Assembly (NCBI GenBank): GCA_045637425.1
Contig: JAZTZL010000048.1
Location: 1 to 64,000, forward strand
Reading direction: 5' to 3'
DNA length: 64,000 bases
Origin: CAJGBR01 sp045637425
GTDB lineage: Bacteria; Bacteroidota; Bacteroidia; Bacteroidales; Rikenellaceae
Made by a program: the position numbers and the translations under genes. The notes under the pieces were generated by a model. The model was not told the origin of the DNA and made no database searches. It saw only the letters and a list, made by a program, of their open reading frames with translations. Shown here one piece after another: positions 1-7,919 of this stretch; positions within the stretch are counted from its first letter, which is position 1; each line of letters opens with the position of its first letter.

Positions 1-208
1 CTTCGGATACCGATTTGTAATTAAGGAACAGAGAGTCTTGTATTTTATTACCTTTCTGATAATGAATAATATCCTTAACCATCGACACTGGATAAAAATA
101 TGATTTGAGGTAATAATCCTTAAAATATTTCAATCGAGGGAAGAGTTCGCTTGTAAACTCTTTCCTAAAAAAAGCCTTAAATAATATAAGAAATAACTCC
201 TCAAACAT
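1..208 (-). CDS. Unidentified protein, N-terminal 69 residues only (runs off the window)
   Basis: An open frame starts with ATG at 208-206 and stays open to the window edge. It follows the ugd stop codon by 11 bases on the same strand, so it is probably co-transcribed with ugd. The visible protein begins MFEELFLILFKAFFRKEF and is rich in Phe, Tyr, Leu and Lys. I see no signal peptide, transmembrane pattern or known motif. Position after UDP-glucose dehydrogenase suggests a surface-polysaccharide gene, but that is inference from context only. Confidence 0.55.
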   Translation of the reverse strand, partial: MFEELFLILFKAFFRKEFTSELFPRLKYFKDYYLKSYFYPVSMVKDIIHYQKGNKIQDSLFLNYKSVSE

Positions 209-219
209 ATTGCGTATGA

Positions 220-1530
220 TTATCCGATTTTGTCGTAAACGAATCCGGCAGACTCGAGTTCGGCACTATCATAAATGTTTCGACCGTCAATAACCAATGG
301 CGAGTTCATAACCTTTTTCACTACCGACCACGACGGCATACGGAACTCTTTCCACTCGGTAACCAACATCAGAGCATCTGCACCCTCCACTGCATCGTAC
401 ATATCTTTGCAGTAGGTTACACAGTCGCCTACTCTGCGACGACACTCGTCCATTGCAACCGGGTCATAAACCTTAACTTGACAACCAGCCTCGGTCAACT
501 TCTCAATCAGCACCAGCGACGTAGCCTCGCGCATATCATCTGTTTCTGGCTTGAACGACAATCCCCACAATGCCACGGTTTTTCCACACAGGTCATCACC
601 ATAATGTTTTTTCAGTTTCTCGAACAGCACACGTTTCTGAAGATAATTTACCTCCTCTACTGCATCGAGAACCCTCATTTTGTAACCATTCTGTTCGGCA
701 GTCTTTATCAGTGCCTTGACATCTTTGGGGAAACACGAGCCACCATATCCACAACCCGGATACAAAAACTTCGAGCCGATTCTGGTATCCGAGCCAATAC
801 CCTTGCGCACCATATTGACATCTGCGCCAACCAATTCGCACAAATTTGCGATATCGTTCATAAATGAGATACGCGTAGCCAGCATCGAATTAGCAGCATA
901 TTTAGTCATCTCGGCCGAGGGTATATCCATAAAGATTACTCGGAAGTTATTTATCAGGAATGGTCTGTAAAGTTGAGTCATCAACTTGCAAGCCCGTTCT
1001 GATTCAACCCCCACCACTACGCGGTCTGGCGACATAAAATCCTTGATTGCTGCACCCTCTTTCAGGAATTCGGGATTTGATGCAACCTCAAAATCTATCT
1101 TTTCACCCCTGAGTTCGAGCTCCTCTTCGATAGCCTTTTTCACTTTGGCAGCAGTCCCAACCGGCACGGTCGATTTGGTAACCAGCACCGTATATTTTTT
1201 GATGTTACGCCCAAACTCTCGAGCCACATCAAGTACATATTTCAAGTCAGCAGAGCCATCTTCATCAGGGGGCGTACCCACTGCCGAAAAGACTATTTCA
1301 ACATCATCAATGCACGACTCCAGACTCGTAGTAAACTTCAATCTTCCGGCAGCTACATTACGCTTAACCATATCTTCGAGCCCCGGCTCATAGATTGGAA
1401 TCTCGCCACTATTGAGTCGAGCAATCTTTGTTTCATCTACATCGACACAGGTTACATTGATGCCCATTTCTGCGAAACAAGTTCCAGAAACCAATCCGAC
1501 ATACCCCGTACCGACTATCGCAATATTCAT
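220..1530 (-). CDS. ugd: UDP-glucose 6-dehydrogenase
   Basis: Oxidises UDP-glucose to UDP-glucuronate with two NAD+, supplying a sugar nucleotide for capsule, exopolysaccharide or LPS. The 436-residue protein has the N-terminal Rossmann motif GTGYVG (residues 7-12), the SNPEFLKEGAA block (151-161) and the catalytic-cysteine segment GGSCFPKD with Cys266, followed by a C-terminal UDP-binding domain. Length is normal for the UDP-glucose/GDP-mannose dehydrogenase family. It lies 23 bases after riboflavin synthase and 11 bases before an unidentified partial gene on the same strand. UDP-N-acetylmannosamine dehydrogenase is a less likely alternative, because the EFLKEG block is typical of Ugd. Confidence 0.95.
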   Translation of the reverse strand: MNIAIVGTGYVGLVSGTCFAEMGINVTCVDVDETKIARLNSGEIPIYEPGLEDMVKRNVAAGRLKFTTSLESCIDDVEIVFSAVGTPPDEDGSADLKYVLDVAREFGRNIKKYTVLVTKSTVPVGTAAKVKKAIEEELELRGEKIDFEVASNPEFLKEGAAIKDFMSPDRVVVGVESERACKLMTQLYRPFLINNFRVIFMDIPSAEMTKYAANSMLATRISFMNDIANLCELVGADVNMVRKGIGSDTRIGSKFLYPGCGYGGSCFPKDVKALIKTAEQNGYKMRVLDAVEEVNYLQKRVLFEKLKKHYGDDLCGKTVALWGLSFKPETDDMREATSLVLIEKLTEAGCQVKVYDPVAMDECRRRVGDCVTYCKDMYDAVEGADALMLVTEWKEFRMPSWSVVKKVMNSPLVIDGRNIYDSAELESAGFVYDKIG

Positions 1531-1553
1531 ATATTCAAGTTATTATAAGCAAA

Positions 1554-2150
1554 CTATTTTTTCAGATAATTCTGCATCAGGCGTGTGATATACTTACCCA
1601 CGATATCAAATTCGAGATTAACGGTTGTTCCCGGTACGATATTGCAGAAATTTGTGTGGTCGTGAGTGTATGGAATGATAGCCACTTGAAACTCGCCATC
1701 TTTCGAATTCACAACCGTCAGGCTGACTCCATTCACTGCGACCGAACCTTTTTCCACTGTGATATTGCCGAGCGATGGGTCGTAGTTGAAAGTGTAGTAC
1801 CAACTACCCTCAGCCTCGGTCAGCGCAGTACACTTGGCAGTCTGGTCTACGTGTCCCTGAACGATATGTCCATCGAGCAGCGCATCTGGACGCATACTAC
1901 GTTCCAAGTTCACCAAATCGCCCACCTGCAACAAGCCGAGATTCGACTTGAGCAAAGTTTCGCGAATTGCCGTAACCGTATATTTATCTTCATTCAGAGC
2001 AACTACTGTCAGGCAGACTCCATTGTGAGCCACACTCTGGTCGATATGCAGTTCGTGAGCCAGCGGTGTCTGCAACGTAAAATGCACATTATCTTTATCT
2101 TTAACTATCTCTACGACGTGAGCCGTAGCCTCTACTATTCCTGAGAACAT
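1554..2150 (-). CDS. ribE: Riboflavin synthase, alpha subunit type
   Basis: Catalyses dismutation of two 6,7-dimethyl-8-ribityllumazine molecules to riboflavin, the last step of vitamin B2 synthesis. The 198-residue protein consists of two lumazine-binding repeats: the first begins MFSGIVEATAHV at residue 1, and the second starts around residue 95 at GHIVQGHVDQTAKC. The MFSGIVE start is the family hallmark and fixes the initiation codon. It sits between fbp (30 bases upstream) and ugd and is not clustered with ribD, which is at 22931. No FMN riboswitch is visible upstream, so it is probably transcribed with fbp. Confidence 0.96.
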   Translation of the reverse strand: MFSGIVEATAHVVEIVKDKDNVHFTLQTPLAHELHIDQSVAHNGVCLTVVALNEDKYTVTAIRETLLKSNLGLLQVGDLVNLERSMRPDALLDGHIVQGHVDQTAKCTALTEAEGSWYYTFNYDPSLGNITVEKGSVAVNGVSLTVVNSKDGEFQVAIIPYTHDHTNFCNIVPGTTVNLEFDIVGKYITRLMQNYLKK

Positions 2151-2180
2151 CTTTTCCTGATTTAATTTTTCGTTGTGTTA

Positions 2181-4175
2181 TTATCTTGATTCTGCAATCA
2201 GACCGCTGCTATATGCTTCGAGCAGTTTTTCGAGGTCTGCGATTTGAGTCAGCAGCTCCTTACCGATATCGGTATCTCTAACGTGCATTCGCTGTGTTGT
2301 AGTTTCGAGCACCATTCTCGACGAGATAATGTCACGACCCTCTTCGATTGCCTTTTTCGTAGATTCAAACGGCTGGTGCTGAATCAATGACAAGCCGTAA
2401 GAGTTGAATACCAATGTATAACCTGCGATACCAGTTTCGGGCTGATATGCCTTTGAGAATCCACCATCAATCACCAACAGACGACCATTAGCTCTAATCG
2501 GAGTCTCGCCCTTGATTGTCTTAACCGGAATGTGTCCATTGATGATGTGCGAGTGCTCATCTTTATCGATTCCGAATTCGTGCAGAATCTTCAGACAGAT
2601 ATCCTCATCAGACATCAACGTATAATAAGCACCCTTGCGCTCCTTATGTGTAGCCTTGTCAGCGATGAAATATCTTTCAAAAGTAGTCATCTGGTCCTTA
2701 TCGAACAACGGAGAGTCGGGTCCGCACCATAGATACCACATAAAGTCAACGGCAAATTCGCGTTGTTTGTTCGACTCGCCCAAGAAGTAAGCTTCGCGCA
2801 CCAATTGGTCAATCTTATCCAACAGCGAGCGACCCGAATAGGTTTCGCCCTGAATGGTCACCTTTTTGAATTCACCTTCGGCGGTCATCGGGATTGATGC
2901 GTGATAGAGCAGATTCGAGTTGCAAATCTTATACAACGAACCCTTTGTGTACATCAATCTGATATGGCGGTCAAGTTTCTCGCTATTGAGGAACGACACC
3001 TTCAGACTATCCATCAATTCGCGCTCTTCGTCAGTGAGTTTATATGGGTCATTGTGGTCTATTGTCGGGAAATTCATATCCTTCATCGGATATTCGGTTT
3101 CGCCAATGCGCACTACGCCACGTTCGAAATCAATCTTATCCAGCAGATTGCGGCTCTCCATTCCGAACTCGGGACGACGTCTGATGATGTCATACTCGAG
3201 TTTGAACTGAATCATCGCAATGGCCTTGTGCATCTGTGCCATCAAACGAATTGTTTTTTCCTTATATGGATTATCGGCTCCGACCTTAGGTGTAAATGCG
3301 TCACAAGGGTCGTCTTTATAGGCGTCCATTGCGAATGTTGCCAGCGGCAGGAGGTTGATACCGTACCCGTCCTCGATAGTTTCGAGGTTAGCATATCTCA
3401 TTGAGATGCGGATAACGTTAGCAATACAGCTTTCGCAGCCCGCAGCAGCACCCATCCACAATACGTCGTGGTTACCCCATTGGATATCTACGGCGTGATA
3501 TTTTTCCAGCGAATCCATAATGATGTGCGCACCCGGACCACGGTCGTAAATATCCCCCACGATATGCAGCGAGTCGATAGTGAGTCGTTGAATCACACTT
3601 GATATTGCAATGATGAAATCGTCTGCGCGACCTGTCGAGATAATCGAGTCGATGATGCCATTGAAGTAATCGTGCTTATTTGGGCGCTGTTCAGATTCGT
3701 GCAGCAGCTCCTCGATGATGTACGAGAAGTCGGGCGGCAGAGCCTTACGCACCTTCGAGCGGGTATATTTCGATGAAACGGCACGCAGCACTACATTGAG
3801 TTGAAACAGCGTTTTTCTATACCACGCATTTATTTCAGCCTCTTTTTCCTTAACCAGCGGCAATTTTTGTTCGGGATAGTAAATCAGCGTACAGAGTTCG
3901 GTCTTTTCGCTATCGAGCAATGTACCTCCGAATATATCGTTAATTTTACGGCGAATAACCCCTGACGCATTTCTCAGCACGTGATTGAATGCTTCATATT
4001 CTCCGTGAATATCGGTCATAAAGTGCTCGGTACCCTTAGGGAGGTTTAGGATTGCCGAAAGGTTTATTATTTCAGTCGTAGCCTCAGCGACGTTACGAAA
4101 TCTTTTAGATAATAATTTCAGAAATTTCAAGTCGCATTCAGACTTTTCAGTCATTGTATTTACATTTTGTGCCAT
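2181..4175 (-). CDS. fbp: Fructose-1,6-bisphosphatase, class III
   Basis: Hydrolyses fructose-1,6-bisphosphate to fructose-6-phosphate in gluconeogenesis. At 664 residues it has the large size of class III enzymes found in Firmicutes and Bacteroidales. The calcineurin-like metallophosphatase motifs are in order: DIHGEY (residues 55-60), GDIYDRG (207-213) and GNHD (234-237), which supply the metal ligands. The start at ATG 4175 leaves a short hydrophilic leader before the first helix. A possible -7 promoter element TATATTTG lies about 35 bases upstream on this strand (4209-4216). The gene heads the fbp-ribE-ugd group. Confidence 0.96.
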   Translation of the reverse strand: MAQNVNTMTEKSECDLKFLKLLSKRFRNVAEATTEIINLSAILNLPKGTEHFMTDIHGEYEAFNHVLRNASGVIRRKINDIFGGTLLDSEKTELCTLIYYPEQKLPLVKEKEAEINAWYRKTLFQLNVVLRAVSSKYTRSKVRKALPPDFSYIIEELLHESEQRPNKHDYFNGIIDSIISTGRADDFIIAISSVIQRLTIDSLHIVGDIYDRGPGAHIIMDSLEKYHAVDIQWGNHDVLWMGAAAGCESCIANVIRISMRYANLETIEDGYGINLLPLATFAMDAYKDDPCDAFTPKVGADNPYKEKTIRLMAQMHKAIAMIQFKLEYDIIRRRPEFGMESRNLLDKIDFERGVVRIGETEYPMKDMNFPTIDHNDPYKLTDEERELMDSLKVSFLNSEKLDRHIRLMYTKGSLYKICNSNLLYHASIPMTAEGEFKKVTIQGETYSGRSLLDKIDQLVREAYFLGESNKQREFAVDFMWYLWCGPDSPLFDKDQMTTFERYFIADKATHKERKGAYYTLMSDEDICLKILHEFGIDKDEHSHIINGHIPVKTIKGETPIRANGRLLVIDGGFSKAYQPETGIAGYTLVFNSYGLSLIQHQPFESTKKAIEEGRDIISSRMVLETTTQRMHVRDTDIGKELLTQIADLEKLLEAYSSGLIAESR

Positions 4176-4343
4176 AATTCACAATATTTTATGTTCACTA
4201 TAATTTTGCAAATATAGTAAAAAAAAATTGGATAGCAGGTCAAATACGACAAATATAATTATCCAACAGCATTTTACATATTTTTTTGCATTTCATTAAA
4301 ATAATTACTAACTTGCAATCGAAAACTCTTAATTATTAAAATT

Positions 4344-4883
4344 ATGACAAAGAAATTTTTCTTCACATTGGCATTTGGCATTCTTTTGTCAGTTACTAAT
4401 CTTGATTATAGTTATGCCCAAAGATGGGACGCCACTAAAGGAGCTTGGGTTGAAGCCCCTCCGTTGGATAGATACCTTAAAGGTCTCTCAAGTCACTTTA
4501 ATCGCTTATCACTTGAATATTATTATAAACAAGATGACAAAGTTGGTAATGAGAGAAGTTTTTTCTATTCGGCCATTGAATTCTTAGTAATACAAAAGGG
4601 TAAATCTACAAGACTTAAATGGTGTTTTAATAATAGCAAAATTGTGCACATTGAAATTGAAGGTGTTGGTGCAACTACACCTGAAGACATCAAGAAAGGA
4701 GAGTTTACTGTAACAGTTTCGCCAGAACAAACAACTTTATACAGAGTTAATGTTCACAAAAAAGGGAAGGACGGTTCAATAAAAGTTTATCCTGGATATG
4801 ACAACCGCCGAGTAATTGTTGTTGAAGACCGTAAAACTCTTGGTAGAGTTTATAATAACATCTGGTGGATAAGAAATGGTTAA
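4344..4883 (+). CDS. Small secreted protein of unknown function
   Basis: A 179-residue protein with a clear signal peptide: Lys at positions 3-4, a hydrophobic core, and a likely cleavage after SYA near residue 25. The mature part contains a stretch that reads like one beta-sandwich (Ig-like) domain, around residues 65-160, with alternating hydrophobic residues and the pattern TVTVSPEQTTLYRVNV. I recognise no family or catalytic residues. Its codons are AT-rich compared with neighbours. It stands alone: fbp is divergent upstream, and a hairpin with a T-run (4959-4993) follows it. Export to the periplasm or outer surface is inferred from the signal peptide. Confidence 0.7.
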   Translation: MTKKFFFTLAFGILLSVTNLDYSYAQRWDATKGAWVEAPPLDRYLKGLSSHFNRLSLEYYYKQDDKVGNERSFFYSAIEFLVIQKGKSTRLKWCFNNSKIVHIEIEGVGATTPEDIKKGEFTVTVSPEQTTLYRVNVHKKGKDGSIKVYPGYDNRRVIVVEDRKTLGRVYNNIWWIRNG

Positions 4884-4958
4884 AAAGGAAATTTATCTTC
4901 ATATTTGAATAGTATCGCTGGCGGAGTACCATCAATTTAACCCGCACCACAAAGTAAG

Positions 4959-4993
4959 AAAGATGCCCGAAATTAATTGAGCATCTTTTTTAT
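4959..4993 (+). terminator. Intrinsic terminator after the secreted-protein gene
   Basis: An 8-bp inverted repeat (aaagatgc at 4959-4966, gcatcttt at 4981-4988) with a 14-base loop is followed by a T-run. It is placed about 75 bases after the stop codon of the gene ending at 4883. Confidence 0.7.
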
Positions 4994-5170
4994 TTGCAAT
5001 ACTCTGATTTTCAGTATACATAAATAATTTCACTAACCCAATAAATTTTCTCAATAATAAAACAGATACACAACGGAAATAAATCTTTATATTTGCATAA
5101 AGAAACGGCACCAAAGTTGTATCGTTTGGTGCAGATTAGTTAAGAGTATTAATAAATAAAACTAAAAATT

Positions 5171-5545
5171 ATGGCAACAAAATTTTATAAGTGTAACCAC
5201 TGTGGTAATGTAATAGAGAAAGTCGTAGACAGCAAAGTTCCGGTAGTTTGCTGCGGAGAAAATATGGTCGAACTGATTCCCAATACCGTAGACGCAAGCA
5301 CCGAAAAACACGTGCCCGTAGTGACTCGTCTGAACGATTGCAAAATCAAGGTCGAAGTCGGTAGCGTAGCTCACCCGATGTTGCCCGAACACCACATCGC
5401 ATTCATCTACGTCGAAACTGAAAACGGTGGAATCCGCATAAACCTCAAGGATAAACCCGAAGCAGTAATCTGCACTTGCTCGGATAAACCAATCGCAGTC
5501 TATGAATACTGCAACCTACACGGACTCTGGAAAACTGAATTGTAA
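5171..5545 (+). CDS. dfx: Desulfoferrodoxin (superoxide reductase, 2Fe type)
   Basis: Reduces superoxide to hydrogen peroxide in the cytoplasm of anaerobes without making oxygen. The 124-residue protein has both iron centres: a desulforedoxin-like N-terminal domain with the Cys ligands of CNHC (residues 9-12) and the adjacent CC pair (28-29), and a neelaredoxin domain with its His ligands in EKHVP and AHPMLPEHHI and the Cys-His of YCNLHG near the C-terminus. Length is normal. A -7 element TATATTTG lies at 5088-5095 and a strong hairpin terminator follows, so it is a single-gene unit. Confidence 0.96.
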   Translation: MATKFYKCNHCGNVIEKVVDSKVPVVCCGENMVELIPNTVDASTEKHVPVVTRLNDCKIKVEVGSVAHPMLPEHHIAFIYVETENGGIRINLKDKPEAVICTCSDKPIAVYEYCNLHGLWKTEL

Positions 5546-5560
5546 TACTCAAATAAACAG

Positions 5561-5594
5561 AAAAGCCTGACGCATTGAGCGCCAGGCTTTTTTT
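5561..5594 (+). terminator. Intrinsic terminator after dfx (possibly bidirectional)
   Basis: Inverted repeat aaaagcctg (5561-5569) and caggctttt (5583-5591), with a further gcgc pairing inside, followed by a run of Ts. It lies between the convergent dfx and carbonic-anhydrase-like genes. A-residues on its left side would allow it to work on the minus strand too. Confidence 0.85.
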
Positions 5595-5636
5595 CAGTTT
5601 ATCGGTTGTGCGAATAACTACGTTCACACGGAACGA

Positions 5637-6164
5637 CTACTCCTTATACCACGAAGCGTAAGTCATATAATCGCGAGCCGTACGTTTGATTATGTGCTCG
5701 ACCTGTTCCGGAGTCACATCTTTCATTCTCTTTGCCGGAACACCAGCATAGAGCGAACCCGGCTCGATAACCGTACCACTCAACACCAACGAGTTTGCAG
5801 CCACAATCGACCCTGTGCCTACCACTGCATTATCCAAAATCGTAGAACCCATACCAATCAGGCAGTTATCCTCGATTGTAGCTCCGTGAATCGTAGCATT
5901 ATGTCCGACCGACACATCATTACCGATGTGTGTCTGCGACGGTTTCGGCGATTTGTCATAGAGCGTGTGGATTACCACGCCGTCCTGAATGTTTGTACGA
6001 TCGCCAATAGTAATCTTATTCACATCGCCACGCAAAACTGCGCCATACCAAATCGAGCAATCTTTGCCTATTGTCGTGTCTCCAATAATCACTGCTGTTT
6101 CTGCGAGGAACGTACCCTCTCCAACTTGAGGTGTACAACCTCTTACTTTTCTGATAAGTGCCAT
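5637..6164 (-). CDS. Gamma-carbonic-anhydrase-like hexapeptide-repeat protein
   Basis: A left-handed beta-helix protein of the gamma carbonic anhydrase/YrdA family, with repeated hexapeptides through most of its length. Candidate zinc ligands are the His of VIHTLYD and the two in SVGHNATIHG. Some family members hydrate CO2; others have no known activity, so the function is not certain. I chose ATG 6164 (MALIRKVRG, 175 residues) because the family begins there and it leaves a 7-base gap after mazG. The upstream ATG at 6185 would overlap the mazG stop codon. It is probably co-transcribed with mazG. Confidence 0.85.
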   Translation of the reverse strand: MALIRKVRGCTPQVGEGTFLAETAVIIGDTTIGKDCSIWYGAVLRGDVNKITIGDRTNIQDGVVIHTLYDKSPKPSQTHIGNDVSVGHNATIHGATIEDNCLIGMGSTILDNAVVGTGSIVAANSLVLSGTVIEPGSLYAGVPAKRMKDVTPEQVEHIIKRTARDYMTYASWYKE

Positions 6165-6171
6165 AGTTTTA

Positions 6172-6966
6172 TTATTTTTTAACATTTAATCTCTTTGCCT
6201 CTTGCCACAGTTCTTCCATTCTGTCGAGTCCAAGTTCCTTAACCTGTACACCCTCCTGGCGAGCCGTTTTTTCTATGTGGTCAAAACGTTCGAGGAATTT
6301 TCTGTTTGTAGCCTCAAGCGCAGCCTCAGGCGAGAGTCCGTACAAACGTGCTGCATTGACCATTGCGAACAACAGATCCCCGAACTCCTCCTGCATCTTC
6401 GCCTTATCCTGCTTAGCTACTTCTGTCTCAAATTCACCAATTTCCTCTTTAACCTTATACCACACATCTTCAGCTGCAGTCCAATCAAAACCAACTGCCG
6501 AAGCCTTTTCCTGAATTCGGAATGCCTTAACCAACGGCGGCAATGAACGTGGGACTCCCGACATCACGCCTCTATCCTTAGCCTGTTGCGACTTGCGCTC
6601 CCTCTGTTTGAGTTCCTCCCAGTTATGCAGCACCTGTTCAGCATTCTCGGCAGTGACATCACCAAAGACGTGCGGGTGACGAAACACGAGCTTATCAGAT
6701 ATTGCGTTAGCTACATCGCCAAAATCGAATGCACCCTTTTCTTTGCCTATCTTAGCATAGAAAACCACCTGCAACAACAAATCGCCAAGCTCCTTCTTAA
6801 TCTCCTGCAAATCTCCACCAGAAAGAGCATCAACTAATTCATAAGTTTCCTCTACGGTATTTGTGATCAACGATTCGAATGTTTGTTTTCTATCCCAGGG
6901 GCATTTTTCTCTGAGTTCGTCCATTATATCCAGCAGTCGCTGTGTAGCTTCAAGGTTTTTGTTCAT
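6172..6966 (-). CDS. mazG: Nucleoside triphosphate pyrophosphohydrolase MazG
   Basis: Hydrolyses NTPs and dNTPs to monophosphates, a house-cleaning role. The 264-residue protein has two MazG repeats. The first carries the metal-binding pattern EETYE followed by KKELGDLLLQ (about residues 38-66), and the second a similar pattern in KVKEEIGEFETE and QEEFGDLLFA (about 168-200). It begins MNKNLEATQRLLDIMDELREKCPWD; the CPWD block is typical of the family. A canonical promoter lies just upstream (7021-7052), and the carbonic-anhydrase-like gene follows after 7 bases. Confidence 0.94.
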   Translation of the reverse strand: MNKNLEATQRLLDIMDELREKCPWDRKQTFESLITNTVEETYELVDALSGGDLQEIKKELGDLLLQVVFYAKIGKEKGAFDFGDVANAISDKLVFRHPHVFGDVTAENAEQVLHNWEELKQRERKSQQAKDRGVMSGVPRSLPPLVKAFRIQEKASAVGFDWTAAEDVWYKVKEEIGEFETEVAKQDKAKMQEEFGDLLFAMVNAARLYGLSPEAALEATNRKFLERFDHIEKTARQEGVQVKELGLDRMEELWQEAKRLNVKK

Positions 6967-7020
6967 ATCAGGTAAATTATTAAATTCAAGTTTCCTACCT
7001 CAGGAGTCATAATTCAAATG

Positions 7021-7052
7021 CGAAGGTACGGCGTTTTTTTCAATTCCACAAA
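7021..7052 (-). promoter_or_regulatory. Bacteroidota-type promoter of mazG
   Basis: Read on the minus strand: -33 TTTG at 7052-7049, 20 bases, then -7 TACCTTCG at 7028-7021. This fits TTTG-N19/20-TAnnTTTG with one mismatch and is about 55 bases from the mazG start. Confidence 0.65.
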
Positions 7053-7199
7053 AATAAAAGGAACAAGATACACAACCTTATTCCCTTATTAATAATCAGC
7101 AATTTACGTTAATAACCTTGTCTAATACTCCTCCTCGTTAAAGTCATCTTGGGTCCTCATAGTCCTTTGATAGACAAATAAATGTAACTAATTATATCA

Positions 7200-7310
7200 C
7201 AGGGGGTAGTGTCAGGGCAGTATCTAGCAATTGAGCAGTGCCGAAATGCCTTTTTAATCGCCCTAAAATCGCCTCTAAATCAACTACTCCTCTTCTAGGA
7301 GGAGAATCTT
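7200..7310. repeat. Possible decayed dispersed repeat or IS end
   Basis: The stretch starts with a G-rich tip (agggggtagtgtcagggcag) and contains a short palindrome ctcctcttctaggag near 7290-7305. The texture resembles intergenic repeat debris common in Bacteroidota. I see no second copy in this window and no transposase, so this is a weak call. Confidence 0.25.
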
Positions 7311-7555
7311 TGTGCAAAGATAACAAAAAATAATTATTTTTTTTGTTACACCGAAAAAAATTGTCACTAACCTGAAAGCGAACCCAAACCATATGGTTAG
7401 TTCCCTCCTTTAAACAAAAAAAGAGTTATAATATCACAAGTGTGTACTAAAGATTAAAATAATGATTAGAATTGAGGGTATTTAAAATGACACAGTAGAT
7501 AGATTTAGAGGTGTTCCCATGTATAAAAGAGGTGATCAATTTAAATTAATTTAAT

Positions 7556-7738
7556 TTGACGTGTTTTCGGATATTTAAAAATCGTCAAGGAGTATTGAGT
7601 CTCAATGCCTATGATTTGCTAAATAAGATTTCGACCTCAAAAATGTCGGTTACAAATCTATTCTCAACAAGACAGTTCAATCAGATTTTTTCAAATTTCT
7701 TCACGATTTCGTTCAGTTACAAATTTGATCGTTTTTAA
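7556..7738 (+). pseudogene. Remnant: C-terminal strands of an outer-membrane beta-barrel protein
   Basis: The reading frame encodes GVLSLNAYDLLNK followed about 25 residues later by FFTISFSYKFDRF and a stop. This is the usual end of Bacteroidota outer-membrane beta-barrel/TonB-dependent proteins: a strand with NAYDLLN, then a final amphipathic strand ending in an aromatic residue (the beta-signal). The frame has no ATG and is closed by a TAA at 7547-7549, so only about 60 codons of a gene of perhaps 700-900 remain. The rest of 6967-7919 is AT-rich and holds no other gene I can support apart from the mazG promoter, the doubtful repeat at 7200 and the terminator at 7862. Confidence 0.5.
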
Positions 7739-7861
7739 TATCAAAAATAAGTTAATACGAAAATACTCTCAATTGTTTACAAAACCTTTTTGTGTACTAT
7801 GAAATTTTAGGTTTTATGGACAAATTATCGCAAACTCCCTATTAAACACGAAGAGAAAATA

Positions 7862-7908
7862 AGGGCTGTTTGGTGATTTATATATATTCATTAAACTATA
7901 ACAGCCCT
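7862..7908 (-). terminator. Hairpin at the end of the B12-uptake operon
   Basis: Perfect 9-bp inverted repeat agggctgtt (7862-7870) and aacagccct (7900-7908), with an AT-rich 29-base loop, lies 12 bases after the stop codon of the receptor gene. The loop is long and the following T-run is weak, so termination efficiency is uncertain. Confidence 0.5.
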
Positions 7909-7919
7909 CGCATAGTTAC

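Noticed and set aside
2151..2180. FMN riboswitch ahead of ribE
   Set aside because: Only 30 bases separate ribE from fbp and none of the conserved FMN-element blocks are present; the short region ahead of ribD (22883-22930) is also too short for one.
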